Source: Pollenia angustigena
Taxonomy: Eukaryota; Arthropoda; Insecta; Diptera; Polleniidae
Reading direction: 5' to 3'
Assembly: GCA_930367215.1 (NCBI GenBank)
Contig: OV884056.1
Coordinates: 51,026,308-51,090,307, forward strand
DNA length: 64,000 nucleotides
Both the position numbers and the translations under genes were made by a program. Every line of letters starts with the position of its first letter. Position 1 is the stretch's first letter. Under the pieces are notes generated by a model. That model saw only the letters and a program-made list of their open reading frames with translations. It had not been told where the DNA came from and made no database searches. Shown here piece by piece: positions 1 through 12,485 of this stretch.

Positions 1-83
1 AAAAAACTGAATTGAATGAAAAAGAAGAAGACAAGATTTGCAGTTTTACTATGAAACGTATGAAATTAGAACAGAAAAAATAA

Positions 84-226
84 GTCTGGGTTTACACAAT
101 GAAAGTTTTCTTTCAGAAAGTCTGACTTTATAGGTGAGAGGGGAAGAGAACAGGCTATTCTTCTCTCCCCTCTCCTCCATAAACTCAAACTTTGTGAAGG
201 AAAACTTTCATAGTGTGAACCCAGAC
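84..226. mobile_element. PIF/Harbinger-like snap-back MITE, copy 1
   Basis: A 143-bp, nearly fully palindromic element begins GTCTGGGTTTACAC and ends GTGTGAACCCAGAC. TAA flanks both sides (81-83, 227-229), the 3-bp TWA duplication typical of PIF/Harbinger. An identical-length copy lies at 24693-24835. No coding capacity. Confidence 0.8.
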
Positions 227-321
227 TAAGCAATTTTGTAAACGTTTTAATAAAAAAGTTAAATTAAGTGCAAAAAACAGTAATAAATAAATTAAATAAA
301 CAAATATTAAATATTGATTTT

Positions 322-490
322 CATATTAATTAGAATGTGTATTCTAAGTCAAATTACAATCTGTAAAGCCTTCATACTTTAATAGTGCATAAAAAAATAT
401 TATTGAAAAATATTGATGGAATAGGCCTATTAAAGTATGAAGGTTTTATGGATTGTAATTTGACTTAGAATACACATTCGAATTAATATG
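322..490. repeat. inverted repeat (hairpin MITE) with ~66-bp arms
   Basis: The left arm, from CATATTAATTAGAATGTG to TTCATACTTTAATAG, is mirrored by CTATTAAAGTATGAAGG to AATTAATATG with a few mismatches and a short loop around 390-420. Transposon family not recognised. Confidence 0.7.
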
Positions 491-602
491 GAAATTTTTA
501 ATAAAAATGTTACTCACCATGAGAATGAAATTCCCAGATCATATTTGTTCAAATATTAAATATTTATAGTGAAAAAATTCATTAAAATAATATTTATTGG
601 GA

Positions 603-823
603 CATGTCACAGAGTACAATTCCGTTCGGAATTGAAGAAAACATATTTGTTTGTTGATGGAAAGTGTATTTTGATAGTTTTATGGCCTTTCAGATACAGA
701 CAACTCCCATACCGTTCATGAAAACAAAAATGGTTTCATTCCGAAACATTTTTTCGTCATTTTCTGAAGCACCAAAATACGGAATGAATTCCGTTTCCGA
801 ACGGAATTGTACTCTGTGACATG
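603..823. mobile_element. MITE with 27-bp terminal inverted repeats
   Basis: The ends are perfect inverted copies: CATGTCACAGAGTACAATTC continuing CGTTCGG, and its reverse complement at 797-823. There is no reading frame. ACATG next to both termini may be part of the TIR or a target duplication. Confidence 0.75.
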
Positions 824-826
824 GCT

Positions 827-1319
827 GATTGTCTTTAATTTTGCTTTATTTTTTTTTTTTTTAACACAGTTTTATAACGAAATGAACAAAAAATCGAAGT
901 ACTTTCCGTCAGTAAATAAACAACTTGATAAAACGTAGCTGCGATTGCAATGCAATCAATCGAAAGAGAAAAATTGAAACGGAACGCAGAATACCAAAGT
1001 TGCCAAACGGAGAAAATTTCGATCCGAATCGAACGGCAGAATAAGAGTGATTGAAATAAGAGGAAATTTAATAGCAATTTTAAGTACAGTAACGGACAAA
1101 TTCTTTAGGCGAATATCCCGTTTCGATGGGCACTGTTCCCTGGTTCCGGCAGCGTTTTAAAGTAAAGCGTTAAGTTCTTTTGGGAGTACATTCCACTTGT
1201 ACGGACACATTTTAATGGTCGCTTTTGTGTCTGATCATGAGGGATTCCATATTGGTTAAAATTATGAAAACTTTTCTTTGAAGCTGTCATTTTTGTCACT
1301 AAAAGTTAAACTGCTTTGA
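827..1319. other. A+T-rich spacer, nothing recognised
   Basis: Only short chance reading frames. The stretch at 1130-1165 (GGGCACTG..TTTTAAAGTA) loosely matches 55663-55685, hinting at a shared decayed repeat. Confidence 0.5.
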
Positions 1320-1920
1320 AACCCTTCACCAAGAATTTGAATATTTAAGGAGTGAGGCCTATCGTCAATTAAATGCCAATCTTTTAAAAATTGTATTGTG
1401 TGATTTCTAGTCTTATGAAACTAGGACACACCAAATATTACTACAGCAGCATTATTCGTTACGGTTTGAGGCATACTAAAATGTTTCCCAAGAGTGGTCT
1501 TTTCATGTGGCCTATGGTAAATTATGGACAAGCCATCATACAACTTCATGGTTTGGTTTCTGCCACCAATTATGTTTGTTTTTGCAACAAAATTATCAAT
1601 TTTTTATGAAGGTTTTTCCACATTTGGATTCGTAACCCTTTTCCTGCTGAACCGATTGCACTGGATTTTAATCTCAAACTGCTTAGATGAACTACAATTT
1701 GACAGCAGTATTGAGCTTTTTATGTAAGTTTTTCGAAAGTGAGCGTGGTTTCAACAGACGGCCAGACCGACAGACTGGCATTTCTAAATCGATTAAGCAT
1801 TACTCAAGGACGCAGAATATATTTACAATATGTGGTCCTAAGGAAAAATTAAAAAGCTTTTCACGGAATTACAAACTTAGAGTATCCTTATTCACCACTA
1901 GTTGTGGAGGATATAAAAAT
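1320..1920 (+). repeat. X-type dispersed repeat, degenerate copy
   Basis: This family recurs through the window. It has a left end with TACCCTnCACC, internal tandem units carrying GGCCTATGGTAAATTATGG, a cluster reading GACGGACAGAC..TAAATCGACT..CTCAAGGACCCAGAATATAT, and a right end GGTGGAGGGTATAAAA. Here ACCCTTCACC is at 1321, GGCCTAT units are at 1356 and 1511, and the right end is decayed (TGTGGAGGATATAAAAA). No protein is encoded. I cannot assign a superfamily. Confidence 0.65.
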
Positions 1921-2150
1921 GGGAGAAGTAAGAAAACTCCATGAAAATTTTAGGTGTTAGTTTGGTTAAATGAATTTTAATAAAAACTTTTTTTTAATCA
2001 AAATAAGTTTTAATCATGTCTTAAAAATTATGGTTGTCACGCCTAAAAGTATGCATCACCTTAATCAATGTCGTCAATTTTAATACCCTGTAACTTATTC
2101 TGTATTAAAACAGTACAACAAAACGGACTAGAAAATCAACTTTCTTAAAC

Positions 2151-2547
2151 ATTAGTGGCATTCACACCGAACTTGTGAATTTGTTACTGGGTAGTTTGTT
2201 TATTTGTTAAAGTTACCAACTATAAACGACCCCCTTTTTAAAACTAGTAACTTTAAAATAAAAAAAATCATTTAATTAACATACTTACTCTCAATGTACA
2301 CGAAAATTGCCAAAACACAAATATTTTTTAGAAATGTATCACAAATGTCTTTTTTATTATATTTATTTAGAAACTGCAACAGCTGATTGTGAGTTACCAA
2401 CTAACAACTATTTTATCAGGGGTGCCGTGTCGTTAATTTGTTAAATGTTAATCCGGTAGCGCGTTAAATATAAAAAATCAAAATGCGTGTAAAAAAGTAA
2501 CGATTAACGACTAACAAACTAACAAGCTCGGTGTGAATACCACTAAT
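2151..2547. mobile_element. 397-bp MITE with ATTAGTGGYATTCACACCGA termini
   Basis: ATTAGTGGCATTCACACCGA at the left is mirrored by TCGGTGTGAATACCACTAAT at the right with one mismatch; the subterminal sequence (TTTGTTA) is also mirrored. Noncoding. Confidence 0.75.
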
Positions 2548-2761
2548 AGTTCTTCTTTGTGATTAATACAAAAAAATATATTTATCAATTAAACTATTCA
2601 AAGAAACCCCCTAATTTTTCCCATCAAATTTTCTTGAAAAGCTGCTTAAAAACATTTAAGGCGCCTAAAAATATGCATTACCTTAATGTTCACATTTTGT
2701 ACAATCACTTACAGATGCACACGTCCCCCTTTTGGATTTATTCACACTCATCATATTCAAT

Positions 2762-3948
2762 TAGAGTTTTTTTTTCCCGGAGTTTTTCGATTCCCGGGAA
2801 AGCGGGAAAAATTTTTAAATTTCCCGGGATCCCGGGATCCCGCTCCATACAAATAATACAAAGTAAACTTGGTTTTATTAATGAAAAAAACTTTTATAAA
2901 CAAACTTGAGGGAACTTGTTTACAAAGTAAGTAAAATAAATGCTTAAATACTACAAAAATTAATTGAAGATTGAAAGCGGAACTTGAATTACTATTACCT
3001 TTAGCTATTATAAGTAAATTCCGTATTATGATGATCTAGTTCAAGATAAAATAAACATAACAATTGAGGTACTCAAGATATGAGATCAAAAAGTAAAATC
3101 ATAAAATATATAAAATATTTTAATAAATATATTAACATTTTTTAACGGCGTAGGAAATTACTTTCTGACACACTCAAAGCGTTTAGTGAGTCGCCTAAGA
3201 GTATATTTCTGATTTTGTTTGCTGATGACCATGTTTCCGAAAAATTTCGTTTACTTTTTTACCGAGGTTGGACAAATAATTAAAAGTGCACCGTTGTTGC
3301 ATGCTTCTAATGTCAAGGTTGATGCAAAAAATAGCATCATCCGGACTACTTACAAACTATTTCTTTTCATTAGGTCCATCTGTAATCTTTAGGACAATGT
3401 GTTTTTCAAATTGTATGTTTTAGTAACTTACACGAGTTTCATTATTTTTTTATTTCGGTTTCCCCGCACTTCCCGGATATATTACCAATCTCGATTTTTT
3501 TTTTTTTTTTGTAGATACGACTATGTTGCAATAACGGAGCGATATGTTTATGTATATCCTATTTTTAAGACTTGTCCATGGTCAATGAGAATTTACTGCC
3601 TGCATCTTATTTTGAATTTATGTTCTTTATCAATTCATCACTTCACTAAATTTATTAATTATCTCTGTTGCACTGCCCATTCTGCTTTTAATAGATTTAT
3701 TGCCGCAGGAGACATTGATTTACGTTTGTACACATTTCTTATAATTGATCAAATCGAGAACCCATCCACAGATGATAATTTTTAGAGAAAAGAAAACTAA
3801 ATTTCAGAGTAAAAATAGCTGTTTTCTGAAACTATGAAGAACTTTTTATTTCCCGGGATCCCGCAACAAAAATCCCGGGAAAACGGGAAATATAATAAGT
3901 GAAATTCCCGGGAATTCCCGGGACGGGAAATCCCGGGAAAAAACCCTA
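2762..3948. mobile_element. non-autonomous hAT element with TCCCGGGA subterminal repeats, copy 1
   Basis: A 1187-bp element begins TAGAGTTTTTTTTTCCCGG and ends GGGAAAAAACCCTA. It is flanked by a perfect 8-bp duplication, TATTCAAT (2754-2761 and 3949-3956), the hAT hallmark. Both ends are arrays of TCCCGGGA-type palindromes. A relative in opposite orientation lies at 13573-15047. On the minus strand near 3700-3660 both copies encode a similar short stretch (RKSMSP.AINLLKAE), possibly the last trace of a transposase, but stops interrupt it. Confidence 0.88.
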
Positions 3949-3956
3949 TATTCAAT

Positions 3957-4500
3957 GCAATCTCTACAAAGCATTTTGTCATTATTAAACAGACTTTGTG
4001 GCTCCCCTTCATCATAAATAATCTGGTTGTATGTTTTGTTTTGTGTATCTGAATAAATAATTGTTGCTTGCGGACTTTGTCTCGCCAAAGATTTTCAAAA
4101 ATGTTCATGCAAATTTATATTGTTGTTAAATGTTGTGCCAGGGGTGATTAAAACAAAAATATATAAACATATTTGTGTCTTTTGTATATGTGAAGGTAAA
4201 GATGGTCTTTTTAACACATGTGAGAAATTTCGATTTTGTTGTTTTTTTATTTTAATCAAACAAAAAAAAAATATTTTTCACTTACTTCTGTCTATGGCAT
4301 TACGAGTGACAAGTGTATTTTGAAAATTTATTACGAAGTAATTAGTAAGTTAATTGAAATTGTTGTAGCAACAAGATGTCAAATACATTTTGCAAATATT
4401 TGCTTAAATGGACATCTGCATAGGAGAGTTTGCTTTGCATAAAGAACTAAGAGATAGAAAAATATTTAAATAAGCTGTGAACAAAATAAAATAGATTTTT
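3957..4500 (-). other. unrecognised coding-like minus-strand fragment and A+T-rich spacer
   Basis: The minus strand from about 4090 to 3957 reads ATIIYSDTQNKTYNQIIYD, then a CxxC pair (MLCRDC). The frame runs into the hAT insertion and, with that excised, reaches a stop after a few codons near 2745. It may be a decayed transposon protein interrupted by the hAT element. The rest of the stretch shows nothing recognisable. Confidence 0.3.
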
Positions 4501-4605
4501 ACACGTGAGTTCTTAGTGATATATCGTTCAAAATAAAAATCAAGTATATTTAGAAACTTTTGTGGATTTCTTAGACGCTCTAGACGTATGTAAGTGTGAC
4601 AGAGA

Positions 4606-6290
4606 ACTTGAATTTATTGATCTGACGCTGTACTCAGCAACTCGGTCTCCTCACGTCCACTACTTGGGAAATTTTGAGAAAAGATCTTAGCCTACAGGAA
4701 TATGAGATCGAACTAATGCAAGAATTAAAGCCAGCGGACCATAAATTTCGTCGTGTGTTCGGTAAATGTCATTGCAAATCATTTGGAGGAGAAATGGGTC
4801 TAACCAATGTGAAAGTAACCCAATGCATTAAAAAGTAACCAAAATATGTACATATGTATGTATTAAAACACTGTATATAGACACCTAAACCTCCGGATCG
4901 ATTTTTATAAAATTTTAACAGTATGTTACTGATGGTCTGGAAGGTACAATAGGACTTATAACTTTTCGAAGTTTTTTGTGGAAGATGCACCTCCCAAACA
5001 GAGCTTAAACTTATTTTCGTCTATTTAGAAAACTGTATGAGTTGTAGCTTTCAAACTTTTGAAGAATCGACAGACTATAAATCTATGTACATTATCAGGT
5101 TCCGTATTGCCTCGGTAGGAGTAGAGAAAAGGATACCCCACAGCCCTTCAAAATCCATAGTTTTCCCTAAGCGCTCAAAAAATCCCTAAATTTTTAAGAT
5201 TTCAAAACATCTTTCCTTCTTTTCCCTATGGCCAATTGTTTTTAGAAAAAATCCCTACGGATAGTGATTTTCCCTACGTATAACGTCACTGCCCCAGATG
5301 ATGGTTATTATTTATAATTGATAATCGGTTACATAATAAAAGCTAATTTCTTGAACGTGAACTAGAACACTCAACTTAAAAGAAAAACTGAAAGCAAATT
5401 AGATTTAATTTTAAAAAGTATGAGTGAATTGGTAAAAAAAGTTTGGGGGTTTAAAAACTTGAAGTGCAAATCTTGTCCGTCTTACACCTAAGTAAGACAA
5501 AAAATTGGTTATTTTTTAGTTGAAAAAATGGAAAAAAGTACACAAGTACTCATTGAGAAAAGAAGTAACCAATTTTGGTTAAAAGTAACCAAAACGGCAA
5601 CGCTGGTTCTAACAGGACGGCGCAATAATCTCTTTGTTGAGCCAAACGTTTGGTAACCGAATAATCCCAAGAAATGGATGTGTTAATTGGCCACCTCGTT
5701 CGTGTGATTTTACACCTTTGGACTACTTTTTGTGGGGGTACTTAAAATCTCTGGTCAATGCTGATAAACCAGCAACTATTGATCATTTAGAAGCCAACAT
5801 TCGTCGCACTATTGACGAAATAAGAGCAAAATTGGTCCGATACGATGGCGTTCATAACCCCACATCTCCATGTGCTTTCGATTAGAACATGGCATGACCA
5901 TAACGCCGGCAGAGCAACGGTATTAATTTGTTCATGTTCTTGTATGTGGCGAATTCATGTTCTGATTGACCGCAGTTTTTGTTTTTGTGCGTTTGGTTGT
6001 ATACAGAAAATACATTGTATGGCCAACATCATGGTGCACATGGATGCTAAGACGAATGTTAAGGCAACGATGGCAGCACATGGACGAAACATGAACATGA
6101 ACAGTCTACACGAGTAGAATTCATGTGCGACATGCTGTTCTTACCAAGTTGATGGATGGTTGAGACGGGTAATCAGGCGCAGCTGCGCGCAGGTCATATT
6201 CCGGAAATTATTATTAAACAATAAATGTCGTGAACTTTGTGGGCTAATAAAGCCGAAGTTTAATCATTCCATTGAATTTGTTACGTTTTA
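4606..6290 (+). pseudogene. mariner-family transposase remnant with two insertions
   Basis: Three collinear plus-strand pieces belong to one DD41D-type mariner transposase. Positions 4637-4790 encode the HTH region (TTWEILRKDLSLQEYEIELM then QELKPADHKFRR). Positions 5610-5835 encode the part around the third catalytic aspartate (NWPPRSCDFTPLDYFLWGYL, then DKPATIDHLEANIRR). Positions 6148-6222 encode the C-terminus (LRAGHIPEIIIKQ, stop). An 801-bp hAT-like element splits pieces one and two. About 310 bp of unrelated DNA splits pieces two and three. The first two catalytic residues are absent and stops are present, so it is dead. A relative with visible TIRs is at 31422-32650. Confidence 0.75.
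4805..5605. mobile_element. hAT-like insertion inside the mariner remnant
   Basis: The element starts CAATGTGAAAGTAACC and ends CAACGCTG, whose complement CAGCGTTG is a familiar hAT-type terminus. Flanks are GGTCTAAC (4797-4804) and GTTCTAAC (5606-5613), 7 of 8 bases identical. GTAACC motifs recur near both ends. No transposase frame. Confidence 0.55.
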
Positions 6291-6299
6291 CTTTTAAAG

Positions 6300-7350
6300 G
6301 AAGTTCTTTGCCTCTAAGATAAACAGCTTCTAGTGTCTCGACAAACAAAGGATTTTTGGATTTAATGTAATTTTAATTTGATTTGCTTGAATATATTTAG
6401 ATTAAGAACCATTATTAAAACATGCCGTTTGTTAAAGGTACACAAATTTGTGATATTTATTAAAAAAAAATAAATTAATATTGCACCAGACAACAAATAA
6501 TAGTATCAATTATTACAATGTTAATGTTAAAGCGTTTAATTCAATTGATTAAATTTTTAATTAAAACTGATTTTATTTTTAATTAATTTCCTTATTGTTG
6601 AAAAATTATTGAGAATTTTTTCTGTGTAGGATTTTGTGCCACGTGTAAAAAGTTTTTCACACTTAAAGGCTAGTTCACCCTACCGAGTAGGTTAGAGTAG
6701 AGTTGAACTAATAAATAAATTGTTGTCCGACAAAATCCTACCTTTTACTAACGTCAAGTTGTAACAATGGCCCTAAATGTCACATATTCTTTCTTAATCT
6801 TTATTACCAAAAAGCTTTTTTTCTGCCGAACTTTTTTGAGGGATCGAAATTTCTGCAAAGAAAATTATTATTTTTTTTTTTTTTTTTTTTGTTTTCCTAA
6901 AAATCTTTTATTTGTTGTACTCCACTTTTAAATCTTAAGCCACTGTGCCAAAGCACTTCTGGTGAGAGTAGATGTACTCCAAGGTATGTAGATGTTTAGA
7001 AAAACAATCGGTCTTTAGCAAAACAACTTTTCTACTTAAGCCAAGATTTTGAGTTGTCGGGATTTAAGTTTACAGACTTTATGTATTTGTTTTTCTCCTA
7101 CAGACATTTTTACTCAGATGTAAATGTATTTTTTATTTTCGATTTCCGTTTACAAAATTTGCATATGTATTTTATATGCAACGACAAAGTCATAAAAATA
7201 TGAACGTTTTTATTGATGGAAAAAAGTAAAATAGAAATTGATGTAATGAAATTAGTTGAGCTGTGACAAATGATGACATTTAAAGAAAATGTTTTATTCT
7301 ACTTATAAAAAAAAAGTTTAACATACATACGTTATTTTCAAATATAAATC
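6300..7350. other. A+T-rich spacer with a dispersed-repeat fragment
   Basis: Positions 6475-6640 (GCACCAGAC..CAATTAATTTAAAACTGATTTT-like, ending TTTTTTCTGTGTAGG) match 31120-31255. A 21-base T run lies near 6870. No gene seen. Confidence 0.5.
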
Positions 7351-8110
7351 TTAATAAACCCCAATACGATATAATAGCGAAAACGATATTATATTTAACG
7401 CGATTACAATATTATATTCTATTATTTAAAATAATATCGTTACGACATCACTTTTTTAATTTTTTCTTTAAAATTAAATAGCAAACATTTGGGAAAAAAC
7501 ATCAAAAATTATTTAAACATTGAAAATTAGTTTAACAATAGAAAGTTCTCATTATATAAATTACGAATTATTCTTATATGAATTAAATTTAAAGATGAAT
7601 TTAAAATATTTCTTTATTATTAAAATATGTACTTATCTTTCAGAAGAATAATTAGTTTATTGCAAGCAGATGCTTATCAAATACACACATATGTAGTTTA
7701 TTTTTATAATTTTAAAGGCTAAACACTGTAGTATTTTAAAAATTTTCAAAATGCGGTTTCACTATCGTTATTATTGAAAATTATGATATCGAAAAAGATA
7801 TCATAATTTAATGGAAAAATAATGTTATAAGGAAAGGTACAATTTAGCCCGATAAAACTATCGTGTTCGGTTCTTAAACGATTATCACTTGTGATACTTT
7901 CTATCACCTGTATGATTGATAGTTTTGATATCGTTACAATATCGCTTGGTTTATTGGGATATCGCACTTGATCATAAAGAGGGTATTAACCACGATTGAA
8001 TACCGAAACGAATTTCGGTATCGGTATGAAACTATTTTTTATATCGGTATCGGAATTTTTATTATATCGGTACACCGGAAGAGGAACTTTTATAACGGTA
8101 TATATCGGTA
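7350..8110. repeat. region of CGATAT/ACCGATAT palindromic repeats
   Basis: Dozens of GATATC- and CGGTAT-type motifs occur, including a hairpin at 7782-7810 (ATTATGATATC..GATATCATAAT). Positions 7981-8110 repeat TATCGGTATCGG and resemble the terminus at 9548. These are likely subterminal arrays of decayed hAT-type elements; ends could not be paired. Confidence 0.5.
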
Positions 8111-8407
8111 ATGTTATTAAAGAACCAAACCAAACAAAAAATGTTAAAAAATATATATTTATAAACCAATAAAAACTTCGCTTACTTTTTCAAAACGAAC
8201 GGCTTCGTTCACTAATTATTTAGTAGCTGTCTTCTATAATCAACTTCTTTCTGGATGTACGTAGATAAAATAAATAATGACTTACGTTTGAATACGTTCA
8301 TTTTGGGGCATCCCTTGGTTCTTTCAGTAGAATTGTAAGTAGTGCTTTTAGTTTTTTCTGACTACTTAACAAATTATTGTGTAGGTGAAGTTTTACAAGG
8401 ATATTAT

Positions 8408-9177
8408 ATATGGGCATTTCCCCAGAACGGTCTACCAGGATGAAAATATAAAATGTTGATTATCATCGTCTTTTATTGTTTATTATTATAAAAAAAAGTC
8501 TTTGTTCTTATAAAAGAATGGTTTCATAGCACATCTCAGCTGTTTTACTTGAGGAAATTGGTCTGGAAACTGGAAAATGTTATATTTTTCTGTATTTTCT
8601 ACTTCTAAAGACATTTTTATATACTTATTTTACATGTAAAAAATATGTTATGTTTACACTCTTTCTTCACAATCTCTCCATTACAATCAATTGTAAAAGG
8701 AGTATTAAGTTTTTTTTGCTAAGGAAATTTTAAGACATTTATGGGAAAATGCGTGGTGATAATAACAAAAAAAAAAAACATATGGAAAAATCGTACGTTC
8801 GCGACCGGTAAATAAGCCAATTAAACAAAAACCAAGAGAGATATTTTATTTTGTAAATACTGGATGGAGACCTACATTAATACACTTTTAAAATAAATTA
8901 TTCACTTTTGAATATTCCGTTCCATTGCGCAGATTTTTACATTTCACTACTGTCAGCCAAAGTTGACTTCTATTTTGCGTACGTTCGTGACCACACGTTT
9001 ATAACTCTTATAATGAAAACTTAAACTCGATGAAATCTATCTTTTGCACTAAACATAGAGCTACCCAAATGCTATCGAATCGCAAAAAAAATATGCTAGG
9101 AAAAGTTTTGTTTTCTATATTATTTGTACATCAAAAGCGTACGAACGTACGTTCGTGACCCCAGGAAATGCCCATAT
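8408..9177. mobile_element. ATATGGGCATTTCC-ended non-autonomous element, copy 1
   Basis: ATATGGGCATTTCC at the left is mirrored by GGAAATGCCCATAT at the right. GTACGTTCG(T/C)GACC occurs three times inside (about 8796, 8980, 9147). A longer relative is at 20894-22672. Target duplication ambiguous; noncoding. Confidence 0.65.
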
Positions 9178-9547
9178 TATATTCCATTTATTGATTTCAA
9201 CTAAACATATTATCATCACAATTACAACACAGAGCGTCAAATACACTTGTCAAATGCTTGTCATGCTGACAAATTCAATCGTGTACGTCCAATGGATGTA
9301 ATATTAAACATCATATCTAAATTTGTTGATTTTACAGCCAGCATCGTCTGTGTCACACATACAAACACATTTTCACTAGTATTACCACAATGCTTGATAA
9401 GTATTTTGATAAGTGTATTTGGCCCTTCAGAAAGCTGACCAAACGTTTTTATATTTGAACTTTTGTATTTCAAACTGTCAAACACAATACCTAAGAATTT
9501 CCTACAAATGTTATTGTAGCACTAATGTCACAACAACAGTGTTGCAA

Positions 9548-9640
9548 CTAGGGATGTAACGAATACCGATACCGATATATTGGCGAAAATTCGGATTTCC
9601 GATATATCGGTGTCGGCGATATTTTACTGTCGATACTTTT
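9548..9640 (+). mobile_element. hAT-like terminus with ACCGATATATCGG array
   Basis: It begins TAGGGATGTAACGAATACCG and continues with CCGATATATCGG palindromes, the same layout (TAGGG end plus low-complexity subterminal palindromes) as the confirmed elements at 2762, 13573 and 44789. No partner end was found, so it is probably truncated. Confidence 0.4.
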
Positions 9641-9659
9641 TACATGTTTTTTTAGAGGT

Positions 9660-10060
9660 TTTTTCTCTGCACAGAATAATGAAATTTTTTTTTACTAATA
9701 ATCAAATAACAAAAAATTATTTCATTTAAAATAAAATAATTTTAACTTGTGTAATTGCTGTTGGAAATTGTCAAAATCAATCAACACATTGTTTGAAACG
9801 GCAAAGTTTTTTGATCATTTTTTTTAATTTAAATTAAAAATATCATTTATTGAAAAAAAAAAATTTCAAAAAATAAAAAGTTTTTACAATTTTTAGTAAT
9901 CAATATAATCATTTTGGTAATAGGTGCAAAATCAACAAATGGGTTGCTTGATTCTATGAATTTGGTATAAAATTGGTGATAAGAGAAAATTTTTAATTTT
10001 TTTCTGTGTGACTTCAAAACTAACTCATACATGATACAGTTGTGAGTCAATATTTTTTTT
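9660..10060. repeat. dispersed repeat related to 30890-31360
   Basis: Both loci share ATTGTTTGAAACG.CAAA, TTGT.AATTGYT.TTGG.AATTGTC and CATTTTGGTAATAGGTGCAA. Noncoding and A+T-rich. Confidence 0.55.
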
Positions 10061-10079
10061 TTATAACTGTCTATTTTTC

Positions 10080-10680
10080 GATAAGTATTGAACTAACTTT
10101 TAGCTAACTCAAAAGTTATGCAGAGATTAGTGAGTTGCTTTTGTACAACAGACTTCTTCTCGATAAGTATTGAACTAGCGTTTGACTAACTCAACACTGA
10201 TGCAGTAGACTTTGGTAAAAAACGGTTTCCTTAAGTTGTTTCATGTTTTAAAAGTAATATAAGAAGCAAAGATTCCCATATTCTATTTGTTTAAATTACT
10301 TAGTTAAATACATCTCATTTTCACAGAGCAATTATTATGAAAGACGTTTTGGCATGCTGCTGGTGACTTATAATTGAGAGTTTTTCTGTAAGCAATGGGG
10401 CAATACAACAAAAGTGAAGGAAAATATATGTGTAACGGGCAATTTAATAATAACACTCTCTAGCTCTCTGGTTCTCTGGTACAAGTAGGTCAAAAAAGCC
10501 AAAATACGTTAATTTTGTTTCTCTTAATTTTGTATCCAGAAACAAACTCAAAATAAGCTAACTTGTGGTTAGTTGAAACTTATGCAGAGTGAGTGAGTAC
10601 TGACTCGGTCTGAGGAACTTTTTTAAGAAAATGAGCTAGATTTTGAGTCAGATATGATTATTTTTTAATAAACCATTAGT
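10080..10680. repeat. tandem-like motif GATAAGTATTGAACTA
   Basis: The motif GATAAGTATTGAACTA..CTAACTCAA..ATGCAG occurs at 10080 and again 78 bp later; a more distant relative lies at 10535-10660. Nothing else recognised. Confidence 0.45.
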
Positions 10681-10689
10681 TAGTTTTAA

Positions 10690-12170
10690 GTTTACTTTAT
10701 TTCCGACAGGGAATTTTTTTTTTTTTTGCTGTACATACATACATACTTTAATATTTATTAACTAAGTCTGCTCTATGTTGGCCGAACTATTTACTTTTAT
10801 GTCGTAAATCCAAAAAAATAGTCCGATTGCAAGAAAGCATGAATTTTCCGTCGGCTTCGTCCAAGCGCTAAAGAAGATTGGCTCTTATAAACCTTGATCG
10901 CGTTTTGAGTTGAGAAATGTGCCTTGCAAGCAGATTTTTAGCTTTCGCAAATAATTTATTTTATAAATTATAATACAAAAAATTGTTTAACTAAAAAACT
11001 TAAAAAAAATATTTAAAGTAACTTTAACGTAAATACATATTTTTGATCCTAACCCGTTATACATTTTTATACATGTGCAAGTACCGTGGGAAACCCATTC
11101 AGGTGGCAATTCTCTATTGCCTATATTTTCACATTTCAAATATATTTAATACGTAATGTAGGTATTAAACTATGTATGAAATTTATATATATATTTGTTC
11201 CTTTTACCTCTTACAAGGATCATAGGGCCGTAAACTATAAAATGTTCTTTAAAAAAAAGAAAATACCTACGTGGAGAGAAGACAAGAAACTTACCAAAAA
11301 AAAAAAAAAACACAACAAAAAATTTCCTTCATTTTATAGTTTGCAACCCCAAAAAAAAATTTTTAAACTGAACACAAAATGCTTCCAACACACAAATAGA
11401 GACATTTATGTTCGCTAATGGCATCGTTTACTTAAATCTTAATGGGTGTGGTACACAAGATCTATCTATGTATATGGCATAAATGTTTAGTATACACCCT
11501 GTATATAATGTGCGAAAAACAACAAATACGTACATAGAGAAAAAGAGAGAGAAAAAAGAAGTTAAAAAGTGGCCAAAAAAAAAAATAAACAAACATTCAA
11601 AGAGTAGAGTAGAGAATAGAATAGAAAGAATTTTAATGTGTGTAAGTAACAGTAAAAAAAATGTTGACGCGCGCATAACGGAAACAACCGGATATGAAAT
11701 TGTTTTACTTGTAGTCGTGCTACTTGCAAATTGTTGTTTTGCAAAAGAATGTTTATAAGCACGTATATATTCAATTTGTTTATATCTAAAGTTTGTAAAG
11801 TTAAACAAGAAGGAGGAGTTAAGTTAATTTAACAGGGTGTTTTTATTGGAGTTATAATCGTATTTTTCTGTAATGGCTTAAATTTGTAATCTTTTATGGC
11901 TTCTTAAGAAATTTAATGGCATCTTTGACAAAATGAAGTTTCATTTGCGATCAGTTCAAGTTGAATTTTTTTCGTAAAATTTATGCTGCATTTCTTAAAT
12001 ATTTTGCAAAAAATTAAAAAATAGATACCTATGATTTTTTACCCAATAGAAACTTTTTTGCAAACTTATATAGCCAAATTTAAATCACCGCGTAAAGCGT
12101 CAAAATTGTTCATGTTCATACAAAACGTATTAAACAAACCCAAATAGCGCGGCGTCAACGCTTTAGCTTG
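10690..12170. other. A+T-rich spacer, nothing recognised
   Basis: Homopolymer-rich sequence with chance frames only (several lysine- or phenylalanine-rich). No transposon ends or splice-bounded coding sequence noted. Confidence 0.5.
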
Positions 12171-12485
12171 AGGTCCACACCATGCATTCTATGCTTTCTC
12201 GCTGCTTACGCAGCTGTAAAAAAAGTGAAATATGTGTTGTTTTACGAAGCCAGTTATATGCACCAAAGCGCAGGATACATTGAGGCGTTGAATGCGATAA
12301 GTAGGTCTACTTTTGTAACGTCACAAGCAGCATTCGAACAAGTCAGCTGATTTTGGCAAACGAAATTTTCATTTTACTTGTGGTGATGCCGCATAAAAAG
12401 CGTTGCATGTAACTTGAAACGTAGAACGCAAGTAAAGCTAGAAAAACATGCAATGCATGGAGGCGAAAACGCGTAGTGTGGACCT
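12171..12485. mobile_element. AGGTCCACAC-ended MITE, copy 1
   Basis: AGGTCCACAC at the left is mirrored by GTGTGGACCT at the right. The interior matches 62205-62512 (CGCTGC.TACGCAGC, CACAAGCAGC.TTCGAACAA, GAGGCGAAAACGCGTA). The similar frames in the two copies reflect shared DNA rather than a recognised protein. Confidence 0.65.

Noticed and set aside
3399..3785. 128-codon frame resembling a membrane protein
   Set aside because: It lies inside a hAT derivative bounded by a perfect target duplication; hydrophobicity comes from T-rich DNA.
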